64,000 bases of DNA from Pseudoalteromonas sp. Z1A8 (GTDB taxonomy: Bacteria; Pseudomonadota; Gammaproteobacteria; Enterobacterales; Alteromonadaceae). The position numbers and the translations under genes were made by a program. Location: contig NZ_WTLB01000003.1 in assembly GCF_011378855.1 (NCBI RefSeq), positions 85,892 to 149,891 of the forward strand, in the 5' to 3' direction. A model generated the notes under the pieces. It was given only the letters and a program-made list of their open reading frames with translations. It made no database searches and was not told the origin of the DNA. This document shows positions 1 to 8,266 of the stretch, one piece after another (positions within the stretch are counted from its first letter, which is position 1; each line of letters begins with the position of its first letter).

Positions 1-1533
1 AATTTGGCGCTTGGTACTTACATGGGCTAAATGCGAGGGTAATATAAGCTTTGATTCAACAAGCGAAAGCAGTAAACAGATGGTCACTACAGTGGCAAAT
101 TGAGAGTAAATTTTACCTAGATTACCAGATACATTCGACAGTGCCATAAATGCAGCAACAGTGGTCAATACCCCAAATATTGTCGGTACAGCTACTTTCA
201 TTGTACCCAAAACCGTGTTGTTTATTGTATCGCCATGTTTTTTACGTGTAGTGTAAATACTCTCGCCGACAACAACGGCATCGTCTACTACTATGCCCAG
301 CGCCATAATAAAGCCGAAGGTAGTCATTTCGTTTATGGTCAGTGCGGTGTAGCCATCGGTCATAAAATACAGCGTGCCAAAAAATACAAATGGCAAGCCA
401 CCAGCAACCCATAGAGCCACACGTACATTTAAAAATATGGCTAGTATTACAAACACCATAATAATACCGGTCACCGCGTTTTTAGTCAGTAGCGATAAAC
501 GTTCGGTGATCATGGTGCTTTTGTCATTCCAGCTTTCTAGCTCTACATTTTGAGGTAATAGACCACTTTCGTGCCACGTTTTTATTACATTATTAGCCTG
601 CTCAACAATGGTGATTATGTCGCTGGTATCACCCATTAGAATTTCAACGCCGACTGCATTTTGTTGGTTATAACGACTTAGTGAGTTGTTATCTTCAGAA
701 AAACTGTCGCTAACAATAGCAACATCACCTAATTTGATTTGCGCGCCAGATGCGGTAGTGAGTAAAACGATATTGGCAAAGTCGCGCTGCCAGTAAGCTT
801 GGTCAGCCGCTTTCAGACGTATAATTTTACTGCTATCGCGTAAACTAGTTGATAGTGGGCTTGATGACTCGTTATTAATCACCTCACTTATGTCACTAAT
901 GGTTAATCCATAGGCTTGTAATTTACCTTCATCGATTTCTACTGACATCATCGGATCGAGAACACCCGACTGAGTTACATCAGTAATACCTGATTGCGCT
1001 AATAAATCGGCTTTGAGTTTTTCACCTAGGTTTTGTAATGTATGGCGATCTGCATCCCCAAAAAGCTGTAGTGTTAGTGCATGATCTTGCCTGCGCGCTT
1101 TATCAATAACAGGTTGCTCAGCATCAACAGGGAAGTTGTTAATTGCATCAACTTGATTTTTTACATCAAAGAGTAGCTCATCGAGTGAATAATCTGTTTC
1201 TTTTTCAATGCTAACATGGCTGCCGCTTGCATCAGATGTAGAGGTAATGCGCTTTATACCTTGTACTGTTTCAAGAGCTTCTTCTATTTTGAGCGCAATC
1301 CCCTCTTCAGCTTGTAATGCATCACCACTGTCATAAACAACTGACACCGAAACAGTATCAGGCTCCAAACTCGGAAAAGCTTCTTTACGCAAAGTAGAAA
1401 GCGACATAATCCCCATTACAATCACGCTTATTAACAATAAATTAGCGGCAACAGAGTTATTTGCAAACCAGTTAATAATACCGTGCAACGGATTATTACT
1501 GCTAGGTACTTGAGGTGGTTGATGAGGGCTCAT
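1..1533 (-). CDS. RND efflux permease, HAE1-type (partial, cut by window start)
   Basis: Inner-membrane proton/drug antiporter of a tripartite pump. About 511 N-terminal residues are present of a family usually 1000-1050 long; the C-terminal half lies left of the window. The sequence shows a cytoplasmic N-terminus and TM1 (INWFANNSVAANLLL), a porter domain, then the TM2-TM4 block with LGIVVDDAVVVGE; the paired aspartates near residues 417-418 are the proton-relay acids of the family. The ATG overlaps the TAA of the upstream adaptor gene by one base (TAATG), so the two are translationally coupled. It is the third gene of an OMF-MFP-RND operon. The substrate cannot be inferred; HAE1 members export hydrophobic and amphiphilic compounds. 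Confidence 0.93.
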   Translation of the reverse strand, partial: MSPHQPPQVPSSNNPLHGIINWFANNSVAANLLLISVIVMGIMSLSTLRKEAFPSLEPDTVSVSVVYDSGDALQAEEGIALKIEEALETVQGIKRITSTSDASGSHVSIEKETDYSLDELLFDVKNQVDAINNFPVDAEQPVIDKARRQDHALTLQLFGDADRHTLQNLGEKLKADLLAQSGITDVTQSGVLDPMMSVEIDEGKLQAYGLTISDISEVINNESSSPLSTSLRDSSKIIRLKAADQAYWQRDFANIVLLTTASGAQIKLGDVAIVSDSFSEDNNSLSRYNQQNAVGVEILMGDTSDIITIVEQANNVIKTWHESGLLPQNVELESWNDKSTMITERLSLLTKNAVTGIIMVFVILAIFLNVRVALWVAGGLPFVFFGTLYFMTDGYTALTINEMTTFGFIMALGIVVDDAVVVGESIYTTRKKHGDTINNTVLGTMKVAVPTIFGVLTTVAAFMALSNVSGNLGKIYSQFATVVTICLLLSLVESKLILPSHLAHVSTKRQI

Positions 1534-2678
1534 TATTGTACCCCCTCAACAATTGGATTTACCCTCATGTCGTTTAAATAACTAACAAGTGGACGCACAA
1601 CTACTTTTAAATTACTAACACCCTCTATTGGTGAAATGTATACGTAATCTCCACGCTCAAATACTTTATTGGCTTGTGTGCTTACTAAGTTGTTTTTATC
1701 ATTCACGTACCAAATTAAGCCATCTTGCGATACCGCTGAAGCAGGCAGTTCAATTACGTTACTTAATTGTTTACCAGCAATTTCAACCGCTAAAAATGTA
1801 CCTGGTAATAATGGTGTCGCTTGCTCAAACGGTTTATCAAGAGCAACTATAACGCTGCGCTGGCGAGAGCTTTCGTCTAGGTGTTGTTCAAAACGCTCAA
1901 TGTAGCCAGTCCATTTGGTATTAGTAGCTACATCACTTAAAATCACCTCATTTGACTTATTATTTGCCAGATTTTGCCACTGATTCAATGAAAGCGGCAC
2001 GGTTATTTCTACTTTGTCAGTGCTGTTTAATGTGGCAAGCGTATCGCCAATACCAACATAAGTACCTAAATCAATATCTCGCGATAAAATAACGCCATCA
2101 AATGGAGCACTTAGCTGGGTATTATTTACATCACGCTGTGCTGTTTTAAGTGCATATTGAGCGTCATCAAGCGTGGCTTGCGCGGCTTCTAGCTGCAAGG
2201 TTCTAAATACCAGTGGTGAGCTTGGCGCTTGCGTAACACCTGAGCGTTCCCATTCACGTTTTGCTTGTTCCCCTAGATCTTGCTCTTCTTGCAGTGCGAG
2301 TTTCGCATCAGCGAGTGTGGCTTTGGCATTTGCGAGGGCTTGTAAGTATTCAGTATTATCTATTTTTGCAAACACCTGCCCTTTAGATACAAAGTTTCCG
2401 GTTGCAAACTGCTCACTCATATTAGTCACTTCGCCTTTAACTTGTGCTTTTAAGGTCAGTGTCCAATGCGCCTTTGCTTGACCATGTCCGTTCACATAAG
2501 CTTGGTAAGTACCCGCAACAGCATTAATTACCGATACATTTGGTGCAATAGTTCTAACTGTGGCAGATTTTGAGCTATTAGCTTGTTCATCCATTTTTTT
2601 AGCGTTATACGCAACAGCAAGCCCTATACTAATAATTGCAACAAGGGTTACAACAACAGGTGTTGGCGAAATTCTCAT
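1533..2678 (-). CDS. RND efflux periplasmic adaptor (membrane fusion protein)
   Basis: 381-residue adaptor linking the RND permease to the outer-membrane channel. An N-terminal membrane anchor (about residues 7-24) is followed by a lipoyl half-domain, a helical hairpin (about 100-185, rich in Ala, Gln and Glu), the second lipoyl half with APFDGVILSRDIDLGTYV, and beta-barrel and membrane-proximal domains. Its ATG lies inside the end of the upstream OMF gene with a 4-base ATGA overlap, and its stop overlaps the permease start, so the three genes form one tightly coupled transcript. The class is clear from architecture; the transported substrate is unknown. Confidence 0.92.
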   Translation of the reverse strand: MRISPTPVVVTLVAIISIGLAVAYNAKKMDEQANSSKSATVRTIAPNVSVINAVAGTYQAYVNGHGQAKAHWTLTLKAQVKGEVTNMSEQFATGNFVSKGQVFAKIDNTEYLQALANAKATLADAKLALQEEQDLGEQAKREWERSGVTQAPSSPLVFRTLQLEAAQATLDDAQYALKTAQRDVNNTQLSAPFDGVILSRDIDLGTYVGIGDTLATLNSTDKVEITVPLSLNQWQNLANNKSNEVILSDVATNTKWTGYIERFEQHLDESSRQRSVIVALDKPFEQATPLLPGTFLAVEIAGKQLSNVIELPASAVSQDGLIWYVNDKNNLVSTQANKVFERGDYVYISPIEGVSNLKVVVRPLVSYLNDMRVNPIVEGVQ

Positions 2679-4036
2679 GACGATACTCCAAGGCCCAAAG
2701 CAAGGCCTAAATCTATGCGGTTAGTTAAAAGGGTGTAGTTTATTTGACTAAGTTGAGCTTGCAGGTCGTATACTTTTTGTTGCACTGTTAGCAAATCTAA
2801 AATATCAACCAAGCCTTGTTGATATTTACTTTGATAGTTACTAAAACTGCTTTTAGCGCTGGCAAGCGCATTGCTTATTTGTAGTCGTTGCTCGGTTAAT
2901 GACTGCTCCTGTCCGAGGGCATTTTCTACCTCGTTTACCGCATTTAATAGAGTGTCTTGGTACTGCCAAAATGCTTGTTCAGCATTAAGTTTTGCTATAT
3001 CAACTTGCGCCCGTAATGCACCGCCTTCAAATAAAGGCGCACTTAAGCTCCCCAATAAACTCCACACTGGGCTGGCTAATAATTCTTGGCTTGGGGTGCT
3101 TGCTAAATCACTTAATGACGCTGAAAGCGAAATGCTAGGCAGTAATTCTTTATACGATACATCAACTAAGTAATGCTTTGCCTGAATATCGTAATAAGCA
3201 CTTTGCAAGTCAGGTCGCCTTGCTAGGTCTTGCGCTGGTAAGGTGCTTAGTGGCTCAATAACGTTTGGTAGTGTTAAGGTATCTGGCAGATACTCAAGTT
3301 TATTTGTACCAACAATTAGCATTAAAGCACGTTTTGCTTTTGCTATTTGTTCTTGATAGTTAGCAATGGTTGCGCGAGTAGATGCCGTGCTAGTACGGGC
3401 GGTATCAAGCGCTTCTAAATCACCTAACCCATATTGGTAGCGCTCTACAATACTTTGCTCATTATTTTGTAAAACAACTAAACGTTGTTGCTCTATATCG
3501 AGTAAATTTTGCTGCAAAATAATATTTAAATAAGTACGAATAACACTCGCTACTAATGTGTCTTTAGCACCTTGATAAGTAGCTTGGTTACTGGCAATAG
3601 TCATATCTTGCGCGGCTACGTTGTCAGCAATTTTTTGCCATATATCGGCTTCCCAACTTATACCTACTGATGAGCTATATTGCGTGCCTTCGGTCTCACT
3701 GCGCTGCGCGTCAAATCCTGCATCTACACTAAACCACTGACTTGCAGCGGTTACATCACGCTGTGCATAGGCTAGTTTTAATGCGACATGCACTTGATTA
3801 AATGATGGATTATTAGCAATCGCTTGCTCAATAAGCGAGTCAAGTCCATCTACATCTACCAAATCGGTAATATAATTTACGTGCTGTGCATTACTTTGTG
3901 CATACTCCCAATTAGTATACTGCTCTAGCGACTGCTCAGTACTTTGACCTTGATAACTTGGCTGACTACTACATGCAGCAAGCGTGCAACTAAGTGCAAG
4001 TAAAAAACCGGTTGAGTGCTTTGTAAAATAAACCAT
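2675..4036 (-). CDS. TolC/NodT-family outer-membrane efflux lipoprotein
   Basis: 453-residue outer-membrane factor, first gene of the operon. A lipoprotein signal with lipobox L-A-A-C (Cys22) precedes two internally repeated outer-membrane-efflux domains, typical of NodT-type trimeric channels. LFEGGALRAQVDIAKLNAEQ near residue 345 and the closing coiled coil match the family. It is followed by the adaptor and permease with 4- and 1-base overlaps. No regulator gene is clearly tied to the operon: the LysR gene upstream points the same way but is 133 bp away and fits better with the alkene reductase. Confidence 0.92.
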   Translation of the reverse strand: MVYFTKHSTGFLLALSCTLAACSSQPSYQGQSTEQSLEQYTNWEYAQSNAQHVNYITDLVDVDGLDSLIEQAIANNPSFNQVHVALKLAYAQRDVTAASQWFSVDAGFDAQRSETEGTQYSSSVGISWEADIWQKIADNVAAQDMTIASNQATYQGAKDTLVASVIRTYLNIILQQNLLDIEQQRLVVLQNNEQSIVERYQYGLGDLEALDTARTSTASTRATIANYQEQIAKAKRALMLIVGTNKLEYLPDTLTLPNVIEPLSTLPAQDLARRPDLQSAYYDIQAKHYLVDVSYKELLPSISLSASLSDLASTPSQELLASPVWSLLGSLSAPLFEGGALRAQVDIAKLNAEQAFWQYQDTLLNAVNEVENALGQEQSLTEQRLQISNALASAKSSFSNYQSKYQQGLVDILDLLTVQQKVYDLQAQLSQINYTLLTNRIDLGLALGLGVSS

Positions 4037-4169
4037 TTAACTATGCCTAATTCATACCATTACACATAGCTTATTAGGTCGAGGGTTAAGGAGGGGTTAA
4101 ATGATTTAATCTAAATATTGGGTTGCTAATTTAACAGTAAAAAGTAATCACTTTAGATGTTTTACATCG

Positions 4170-5054
4170 TTATAAATTTTGCAGCTGCTCTATCAACCAC
4201 TTATGAATTGGGCTGTTGTTAGTACGTGGATGCCATGCAGCTATTACTTTAAATGTAGGAGGCAGAGCTTCTATTTTTAGTTGCTTAACTTTGCTATTTG
4301 GTAATAATCTTGATGGGTAAAACGCTAACATATCGGTTGTATGTAAAATGTCGGGCACGGCTGAAAAACTCGGTACCGACATAACAATATTACGTTTTAG
4401 CCCTTGGCTTTCAAACCATTGATCGTGCGAACCACGCAAATTAGCGCGCGATGGCGATACCACTAGCTGTGAATGCTTTGCAAATTGCGCCAAACTCAAA
4501 GGCTCAGTGTAAGTAGTGTTACCTATACCGGTAATACACAAATGCTGCTCTTCAAACAAAGTAATATAAGAAAGATTGTCAGGTATAAATTCTGGAAAGC
4601 TAATCAATAAATCAAGCTCGCCTGCCGTTATAAGTTGATTAACGTTATCGGATGCAAAGTCGCGCACTATCAGCTTTAAACCGGGGGCTTCGCGACGGGT
4701 AATATTAAATAATTGCGGTAGTAAAGCCTGCGTGGCATAGTCGGTTGCGCTTATGGTAAACACGCCTTTATAGGTTTGCGGACTAAACTGCTCGGGCTCT
4801 AGTAACGACTCTAATTGCTTTAAAATATGATTAACTGGCGTCTTGAGTCCTTGCGCTTTAGGAGTAGCAACCATGTTATTGCCTTGGCGAATAAATAAGC
4901 GATCGTCAAATAAATCTCGTAGCTTTCGTAGTTGCTCACTAATGGCTTGTTGCGTTAACCCCATTTTTTTAGCTACTTGCGACAGATTTTGCAGCTCTAA
5001 CAAGCTACTGAGCACTCTTAACTGTTTTATATCGAGCCGACTAATACCATTCAT
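4170..5054 (-). CDS. LysR-family transcriptional regulator
   Basis: About 294 residues. The N-terminal winged HTH (LRVLSSLLELQNLSQVAKKM, then LTQQAISEQLRKLRDLF) is followed by a periplasmic-binding-protein-like effector domain with FTISATDYATQALLPQL. I start it at ATG 5054 (MNGISRLD); the reading frame runs 11 codons further upstream but opens only at a TTG without a ribosome site. It is transcribed away from the Old Yellow Enzyme gene, 113 bp apart, the usual arrangement when a LysR protein controls its divergent neighbour, probably in response to an electrophile or quinone. The target is inferred from position only. Confidence 0.9.
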   Translation of the reverse strand: MNGISRLDIKQLRVLSSLLELQNLSQVAKKMGLTQQAISEQLRKLRDLFDDRLFIRQGNNMVATPKAQGLKTPVNHILKQLESLLEPEQFSPQTYKGVFTISATDYATQALLPQLFNITRREAPGLKLIVRDFASDNVNQLITAGELDLLISFPEFIPDNLSYITLFEEQHLCITGIGNTTYTEPLSLAQFAKHSQLVVSPSRANLRGSHDQWFESQGLKRNIVMSVPSFSAVPDILHTTDMLAFYPSRLLPNSKVKQLKIEALPPTFKVIAAWHPRTNNSPIHKWLIEQLQNL

Positions 5055-5167
5055 AATTGTATGCTGTACAAAAAAGTGTTGTTTCAAATTGTATCTTTAA
5101 ATCTCTATGCTGCCAACGTTGCTTAACCACTATTTAAGCCTTTATTTGCTTTATAAGAGAATTTAAA

Positions 5168-6307
5168 ATGAAATCAGAATCAGTTAATACCGCCCCTTTA
5201 TTCTCATCAATTGAGCTTGGCCCTTTTACTCTTAAAAACCGTATTGTGATGCCACCTCTTACTCGCTCTCGCAGCACTCAGCCTGGCAATATTCCTAATG
5301 AATTAATGGCTGAGTATTATGCGCAGCGCGCATCGGCTGGCTTTATGGTTACCGAAGGCACGCAAATAGAACCTCGTGGCCAAGGCTACGCTTGGACACC
5401 TGGTATTCACTCGCAAGCACAAATTGAAGGCTGGAAAAAAGTAACACACGCAGTACACGCCAAAGGCGGTGTTATTTTTGCTCAGCTTTGGCATGTAGGG
5501 CGCGTATCGCACACCACACTGCAACCAAATTCAGGTAAACCAGTTGGCCCTTCAGATATTGTGGCTGACAATGTAAAAGTATTTATTGAAACCGCACCAG
5601 GTGAAGGCGCATTGGCTGACCCAAGTGACCCCCGTGCACTAAGTACTACTGAGGTTGGCGAGCTGGTAAACATGTATGCGCAAGCTGCACGTAATGCTCT
5701 AGAAGCAGGCTTTGATGGTGTGGAGCTGCATTGTGCTAACGGGTATTTAGTTAATCAGTTTATTTCTGAGCATACTAATAACCGTGACGATCAATACGGT
5801 GGAACACTTACTAATCGCCTACGTTTTTTAAAAGAGATTGTTGAAGCAGTAAGTGACGTTGTAGGCGCTAACCGTTTAGGTGTTCGCTTTGCTCCTTTAT
5901 TTGAAAGTACAGATGAAACACGAGTGTATCTAGGACTTGTTGAATCAAACCCTCATCATACTTATGTACAAGCCGTTAAAGTGCTTGAGCAAGCTGGCAT
6001 TGCTTACTTATCAATAGCGGAAGCTGATTGGGAAAATGCTCCTGATTTACCACAAGAATTTTATAAAGCAGTACGAGCCGAATTTTCAGGTCGCATTATT
6101 TATGCTGGTAAATACACAGTAGAAAAAGCAGTGCGTATTTTAGGTGAAGGTTATGGTGACTTATTTGCATTTGGTCGCCCGTTTATCGCTAACCCTGATT
6201 TACCAGAGCGTATAGCGAATAATTGGACGTTTAACGAAGCCGATGCAGCCACTATGTATGGCGGTACCGAAGTGGGTTATAGCGATTACCCGTTTTATCA
6301 AAAGTAG
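5168..6307 (+). CDS. Old Yellow Enzyme-family alkene reductase (NemA-like)
   Basis: 379-residue FMN-dependent oxidoreductase that reduces activated alkenes, maleimides or nitro-esters with NAD(P)H. Family marks include the N-terminal KNRIVMPPLTRSRS, WTPGIHSQAQIEGWKKVTHA, FAQLWHVGRVSH, GFDGVELHCANGYLVNQFI (substrate-binding His and Asn) and the phosphate-binding FGRPFIANPDLPERI near the C-terminus. Length equals the NemA/XenA range. It is monocistronic, divergent from a LysR regulator. The physiological substrate is not known from sequence; electrophile detoxification is the usual inference. An imperfect 12-bp hairpin follows at 6339-6365. Confidence 0.93.
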   Translation: MKSESVNTAPLFSSIELGPFTLKNRIVMPPLTRSRSTQPGNIPNELMAEYYAQRASAGFMVTEGTQIEPRGQGYAWTPGIHSQAQIEGWKKVTHAVHAKGGVIFAQLWHVGRVSHTTLQPNSGKPVGPSDIVADNVKVFIETAPGEGALADPSDPRALSTTEVGELVNMYAQAARNALEAGFDGVELHCANGYLVNQFISEHTNNRDDQYGGTLTNRLRFLKEIVEAVSDVVGANRLGVRFAPLFESTDETRVYLGLVESNPHHTYVQAVKVLEQAGIAYLSIAEADWENAPDLPQEFYKAVRAEFSGRIIYAGKYTVEKAVRILGEGYGDLFAFGRPFIANPDLPERIANNWTFNEADAATMYGGTEVGYSDYPFYQK

Positions 6308-6583
6308 TCAACCTAAACTCTAAACGATATATGGGATTGGTATAGAACCGATACGGTTTTATACCTGGTACCTTAATTAAGCTACCTGTTTTGAGGTAAG
6401 AAAACGGTGTTGATAACACAGCTAAAATTTTGTTATTAGTTGTTCTCGACAATTGCTCTATCATTGCTCTACCTTCTGCATTTATGCAGTCGTATAGCAG
6501 TCATTTTTTAATAAAGTTAACGCTAGATTTAACCTCTCAAATTGATTAAGTATTACTGCGCAATGGTATTAGCGTCAAGAATA

Positions 6584-6608
6584 GTAAAGATAAGTAAAAG
6601 GGTGTAAA
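6584..6608 (+). promoter_or_regulatory. CpxR-like box (three phased GTAAA repeats)
   Basis: GTAAA occurs at 6584, 6594 and 6604, each exactly 10 bp apart, giving two overlapping GTAAA-N5-GTAAA arrangements. This equals the known enterobacterial CpxR consensus. It lies 86 bp upstream of the start codon of a small secreted protein and has a counterpart before the next gene. CpxR control is inferred; the repeats are seen. Confidence 0.5.
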
Positions 6609-6632
6609 GCCTCCCTACAGTTGCCCTGCATG

Positions 6633-6662
6633 CAGTTGGCATTCAGTTTCAAACGTCAATAC
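6633..6662 (+). promoter_or_regulatory. CAGTT direct repeat plus -10-like hexamer
   Basis: CAGTT at 6633-6637 and again at 6644-6648, spaced 11 bp start to start, the spacing at which OmpR/PhoB-type dimers bind. A -10-like CAATAC follows 9 bp later (6657-6662). The same repeat, same spacing and same distance to a -10 hexamer recur at 7263-7292. The binding protein is unknown; an activator overlapping the -35 position is inferred. Confidence 0.45.
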
Positions 6663-6693
6663 TAGCCATGTTAACCACAAACGAGGCAATATT

Positions 6694-6951
6694 ATGAAAC
6701 TTACATTTATACTACCTGCACTATTAGTTATGGGCACTTTATCTAGTTCTGCATTTGCAGCACCACATGATAGATATACAAAGCAAGAATATAAAAAGGT
6801 TCAGCTAAAACGAGAACTGAAAAAAATTAACCAAACTAAGGTAGTTTGGTATGTTCCAGTTAAAGTTGTTAAAAGAAACGTTAATAACACAGCATTTGTT
6901 AAAGTTAATGTCATAACGTATCACCCTAGCCTTAAATTTATTAAAAGATAA
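6694..6951 (+). CDS. Small secreted basic protein (85 aa), unknown function
   Basis: An N-terminal signal peptide (MKLTFILPALLVMGTLSSS..., cleavage probably after AFA, residue 22) leaves a mature chain of about 63 residues, strongly cationic (many Lys, few acidic residues), with a Val/Lys-rich second half. GAGG sits 7 bases before ATG. The signal peptide and the leader match those of the 254-residue gene downstream nearly base for base, so the two arose by duplication or share a captured 5' module. The mature parts differ. I do not recognise the family. An envelope location and stress role are inferred from the signal peptide and the CpxR-like box. Confidence 0.7.
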   Translation: MKLTFILPALLVMGTLSSSAFAAPHDRYTKQEYKKVQLKRELKKINQTKVVWYVPVKVVKRNVNNTAFVKVNVITYHPSLKFIKR

Positions 6952-6977
6952 ATGCGCACTTTAAAATATAAAGTCAT

Positions 6978-7016
6978 GTTTGCGGCAATAAACAATGCGC
7001 CGCAAACTTAGCTTTT
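6978..7016 (+). terminator. Probable terminator of the 85-aa secreted-protein gene
   Basis: Perfect 9-bp stem GTTTGCGGC / GCCGCAAAC with a 12-base loop, followed by TTAGCTTTTT, 27 bp after the stop codon. Confidence 0.6.
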
Positions 7017-7215
7017 TACACCACTTAAACTCTATTATTGGTATTATCACATCTAAAAGTGCACGGAAATAACGTTTTCTAAGCACAACAAAAAAGTCCA
7101 AGTACATAATTTAATAGCAATATTATTAAAATATCTCTCATAATAAATATACTTAAAAAGAACAGAATTACCCTTAAAAATCGTCAAAAACTAGAGATTA
7201 TGTCAAGAACCGTCA

Positions 7216-7237
7216 GTAAAATGTAAAAAGCTGTAAG
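7216..7237 (+). promoter_or_regulatory. CpxR-like box (second copy)
   Basis: GTAAA at 7216 and 7223 and GTAAG at 7233. The last two form GTAAA-N5-GTAAG. The distance from the last repeat to the downstream CAGTT repeat is 30 bp, against 29 bp in the first copy, so the layout of the two upstream regions is conserved. Confidence 0.45.
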
Positions 7238-7262
7238 CATAGCTCCGTTTGCTGTTGTATGT

Positions 7263-7292
7263 CAGTTAACATTCAGTTTGAACCGCTAGTAT
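7263..7292 (+). promoter_or_regulatory. CAGTT direct repeat plus -10-like hexamer (second copy)
   Basis: CAGTT at 7263-7267 and 7274-7278, 11 bp apart, then TAGTAT at 7287-7292 as a good -10 hexamer 9 bp after the second repeat. The shared core between copies is CATTCAGTTT/ACATTCAGTTT. Confidence 0.45.
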
Positions 7293-7330
7293 TGAACCCA
7301 GTTATGTAAAAACATAAACGAGGCAATACT

Positions 7331-8095
7331 ATGAAACTTACTTTTTTACTACCTGCACTGCTAGCCATTGGCGCAGTATCAGGCTCTGCGCTTGGAGCAC
7401 CAAACGAGCGAGAGAATGATAAAAGCTTTAAACGTGATCACGACAAACGTGTTGAATATAAACGCGATGAACGCCGCCATGAAAAAAAGCAGCGTATTGA
7501 ACATAAAAAAGAAAAACGAGAAGACCGTAAGCAAGAAAAACGTAGACTCGCAAAGCACAAGCAGGAAAAGCGTGAACAATACCGCTACAACCAGCGCAAA
7601 TATAACTATTTAACAAACCATCATAATTCAGTCTCTTACAGACAAAATCGATTTATAAATCATTTGCCGCGCAATAGTGCCTCTATTAGATTTAATGGTA
7701 TTTCGTTTACGTTTAATGACGGCCTTTACTACCGTAAAGCTAAAAGAGGCTACCATGTAGTTACACCACCTAGAGGCCTACGTATTAATACGTTGCCAAG
7801 AAATTACAGGCATTTTAAGCGCCATAATACGACTTACTACACTTATCAAAATGTGTACTACGTCGCAAATAATGACGGCTATACAGTGGTTGATGAGCCA
7901 CCAACCCGTCTTAATCAGGCAATAAAAGTGGGGAATGTGAATGATTATAGCTTGGGCCAAACTTACGATTCATTGCCTCAGGCAGCACAGGCCGTAATAA
8001 TTAACTCGCAGCAGTATTTTAAATACGGCGATATTTATTTTTTACCGCAAATAAGTGGTGACGATATAAAATACCTTGCTATAAAGCTAGGTTAA
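7331..8095 (+). CDS. Secreted DUF6515-like protein with long charged linker
   Basis: 254 residues. A signal peptide nearly identical to the preceding gene's (cleavage near residue 22) is followed by a region of about 70 residues (25-95) built almost only of Lys, Arg, Glu, Asp, His and Gln, probably a charged helix. The C-terminal part has repeated Tyr-rich segments: FNDGLYYRKAKRGYHVVTPP, LRINTLPRNY, YYTYQNVYYVANNDGYTVV, ending in a small YFKYGDIYFLPQ unit. This PP-G-LP-x-Y pattern resembles DUF6515 proteins of gammaproteobacteria (from memory, unverified). GAGG precedes the ATG by 7 bases. Function unknown; a periplasmic or outer-surface envelope protein is inferred, sharing control with the 85-aa gene. 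Confidence 0.78.
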   Translation: MKLTFLLPALLAIGAVSGSALGAPNERENDKSFKRDHDKRVEYKRDERRHEKKQRIEHKKEKREDRKQEKRRLAKHKQEKREQYRYNQRKYNYLTNHHNSVSYRQNRFINHLPRNSASIRFNGISFTFNDGLYYRKAKRGYHVVTPPRGLRINTLPRNYRHFKRHNTTYYTYQNVYYVANNDGYTVVDEPPTRLNQAIKVGNVNDYSLGQTYDSLPQAAQAVIINSQQYFKYGDIYFLPQISGDDIKYLAIKLG

Positions 8096-8109
8096 ATCCG
8101 CTATAAATT

Positions 8110-8142
8110 AAAAGGCCTTGCTACCAATAGCAGGGTCTTTTT
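8110..8142 (+). terminator. Rho-independent terminator of the 254-aa gene
   Basis: Stem AAAAGGCCTTGCTA / TAGCAGGGTCTTTT with two G-U pairs, loop CCAA, then a T-rich tail, 14 bp after the stop codon. Confidence 0.7.
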
Positions 8143-8227
8143 CATTTCCCCTGTAGGTAATAACTTTAAGTAATAAAATCAATTCCCTCTCTAAGCATTA
8201 ACATAACTTAGTATTTGTAAGCTTTTT

Positions 8228-8236
8228 TGCTAAACT
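8228..8236 (+). promoter_or_regulatory. Extended -10 promoter of the RDD gene
   Basis: TG-C-TAAACT forms an extended -10 element 31 bp before the ATG. The same TTTTTTGCTAAACTA string recurs before the kinase gene at 55063. No convincing -35 was seen. Confidence 0.4.
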
Positions 8237-8266
8237 ACCCCGCATATTAATAGTGAGAGTGTATTT

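Larger units (their letters stand above)
6308..6693. other. 386-bp intergenic region with a hairpin and a regulatory block
   Basis: No credible gene seen. A hairpin at 6339-6365 (GGTATAGAACCG, loop ATA, CGGTTTTATACC; one mismatch) lies 32 bp after the alkene reductase without a T-tract, so it is either a weak terminator or a dispersed palindrome. A smaller one, TACCT-GTTTTG-AGGTA, follows. From 6584 on lie the promoter-proximal motifs of the next gene, annotated separately. Confidence 0.6.
6952..7330. other. 379-bp intergenic region between paired secreted-protein genes
   Basis: It contains a terminator-like hairpin at 6978-7016, an AT-rich stretch of about 170 bp in which I see nothing, and from 7216 a block of regulatory motifs resembling those before the first gene. 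There is no ORF with a ribosome site. Confidence 0.6.
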
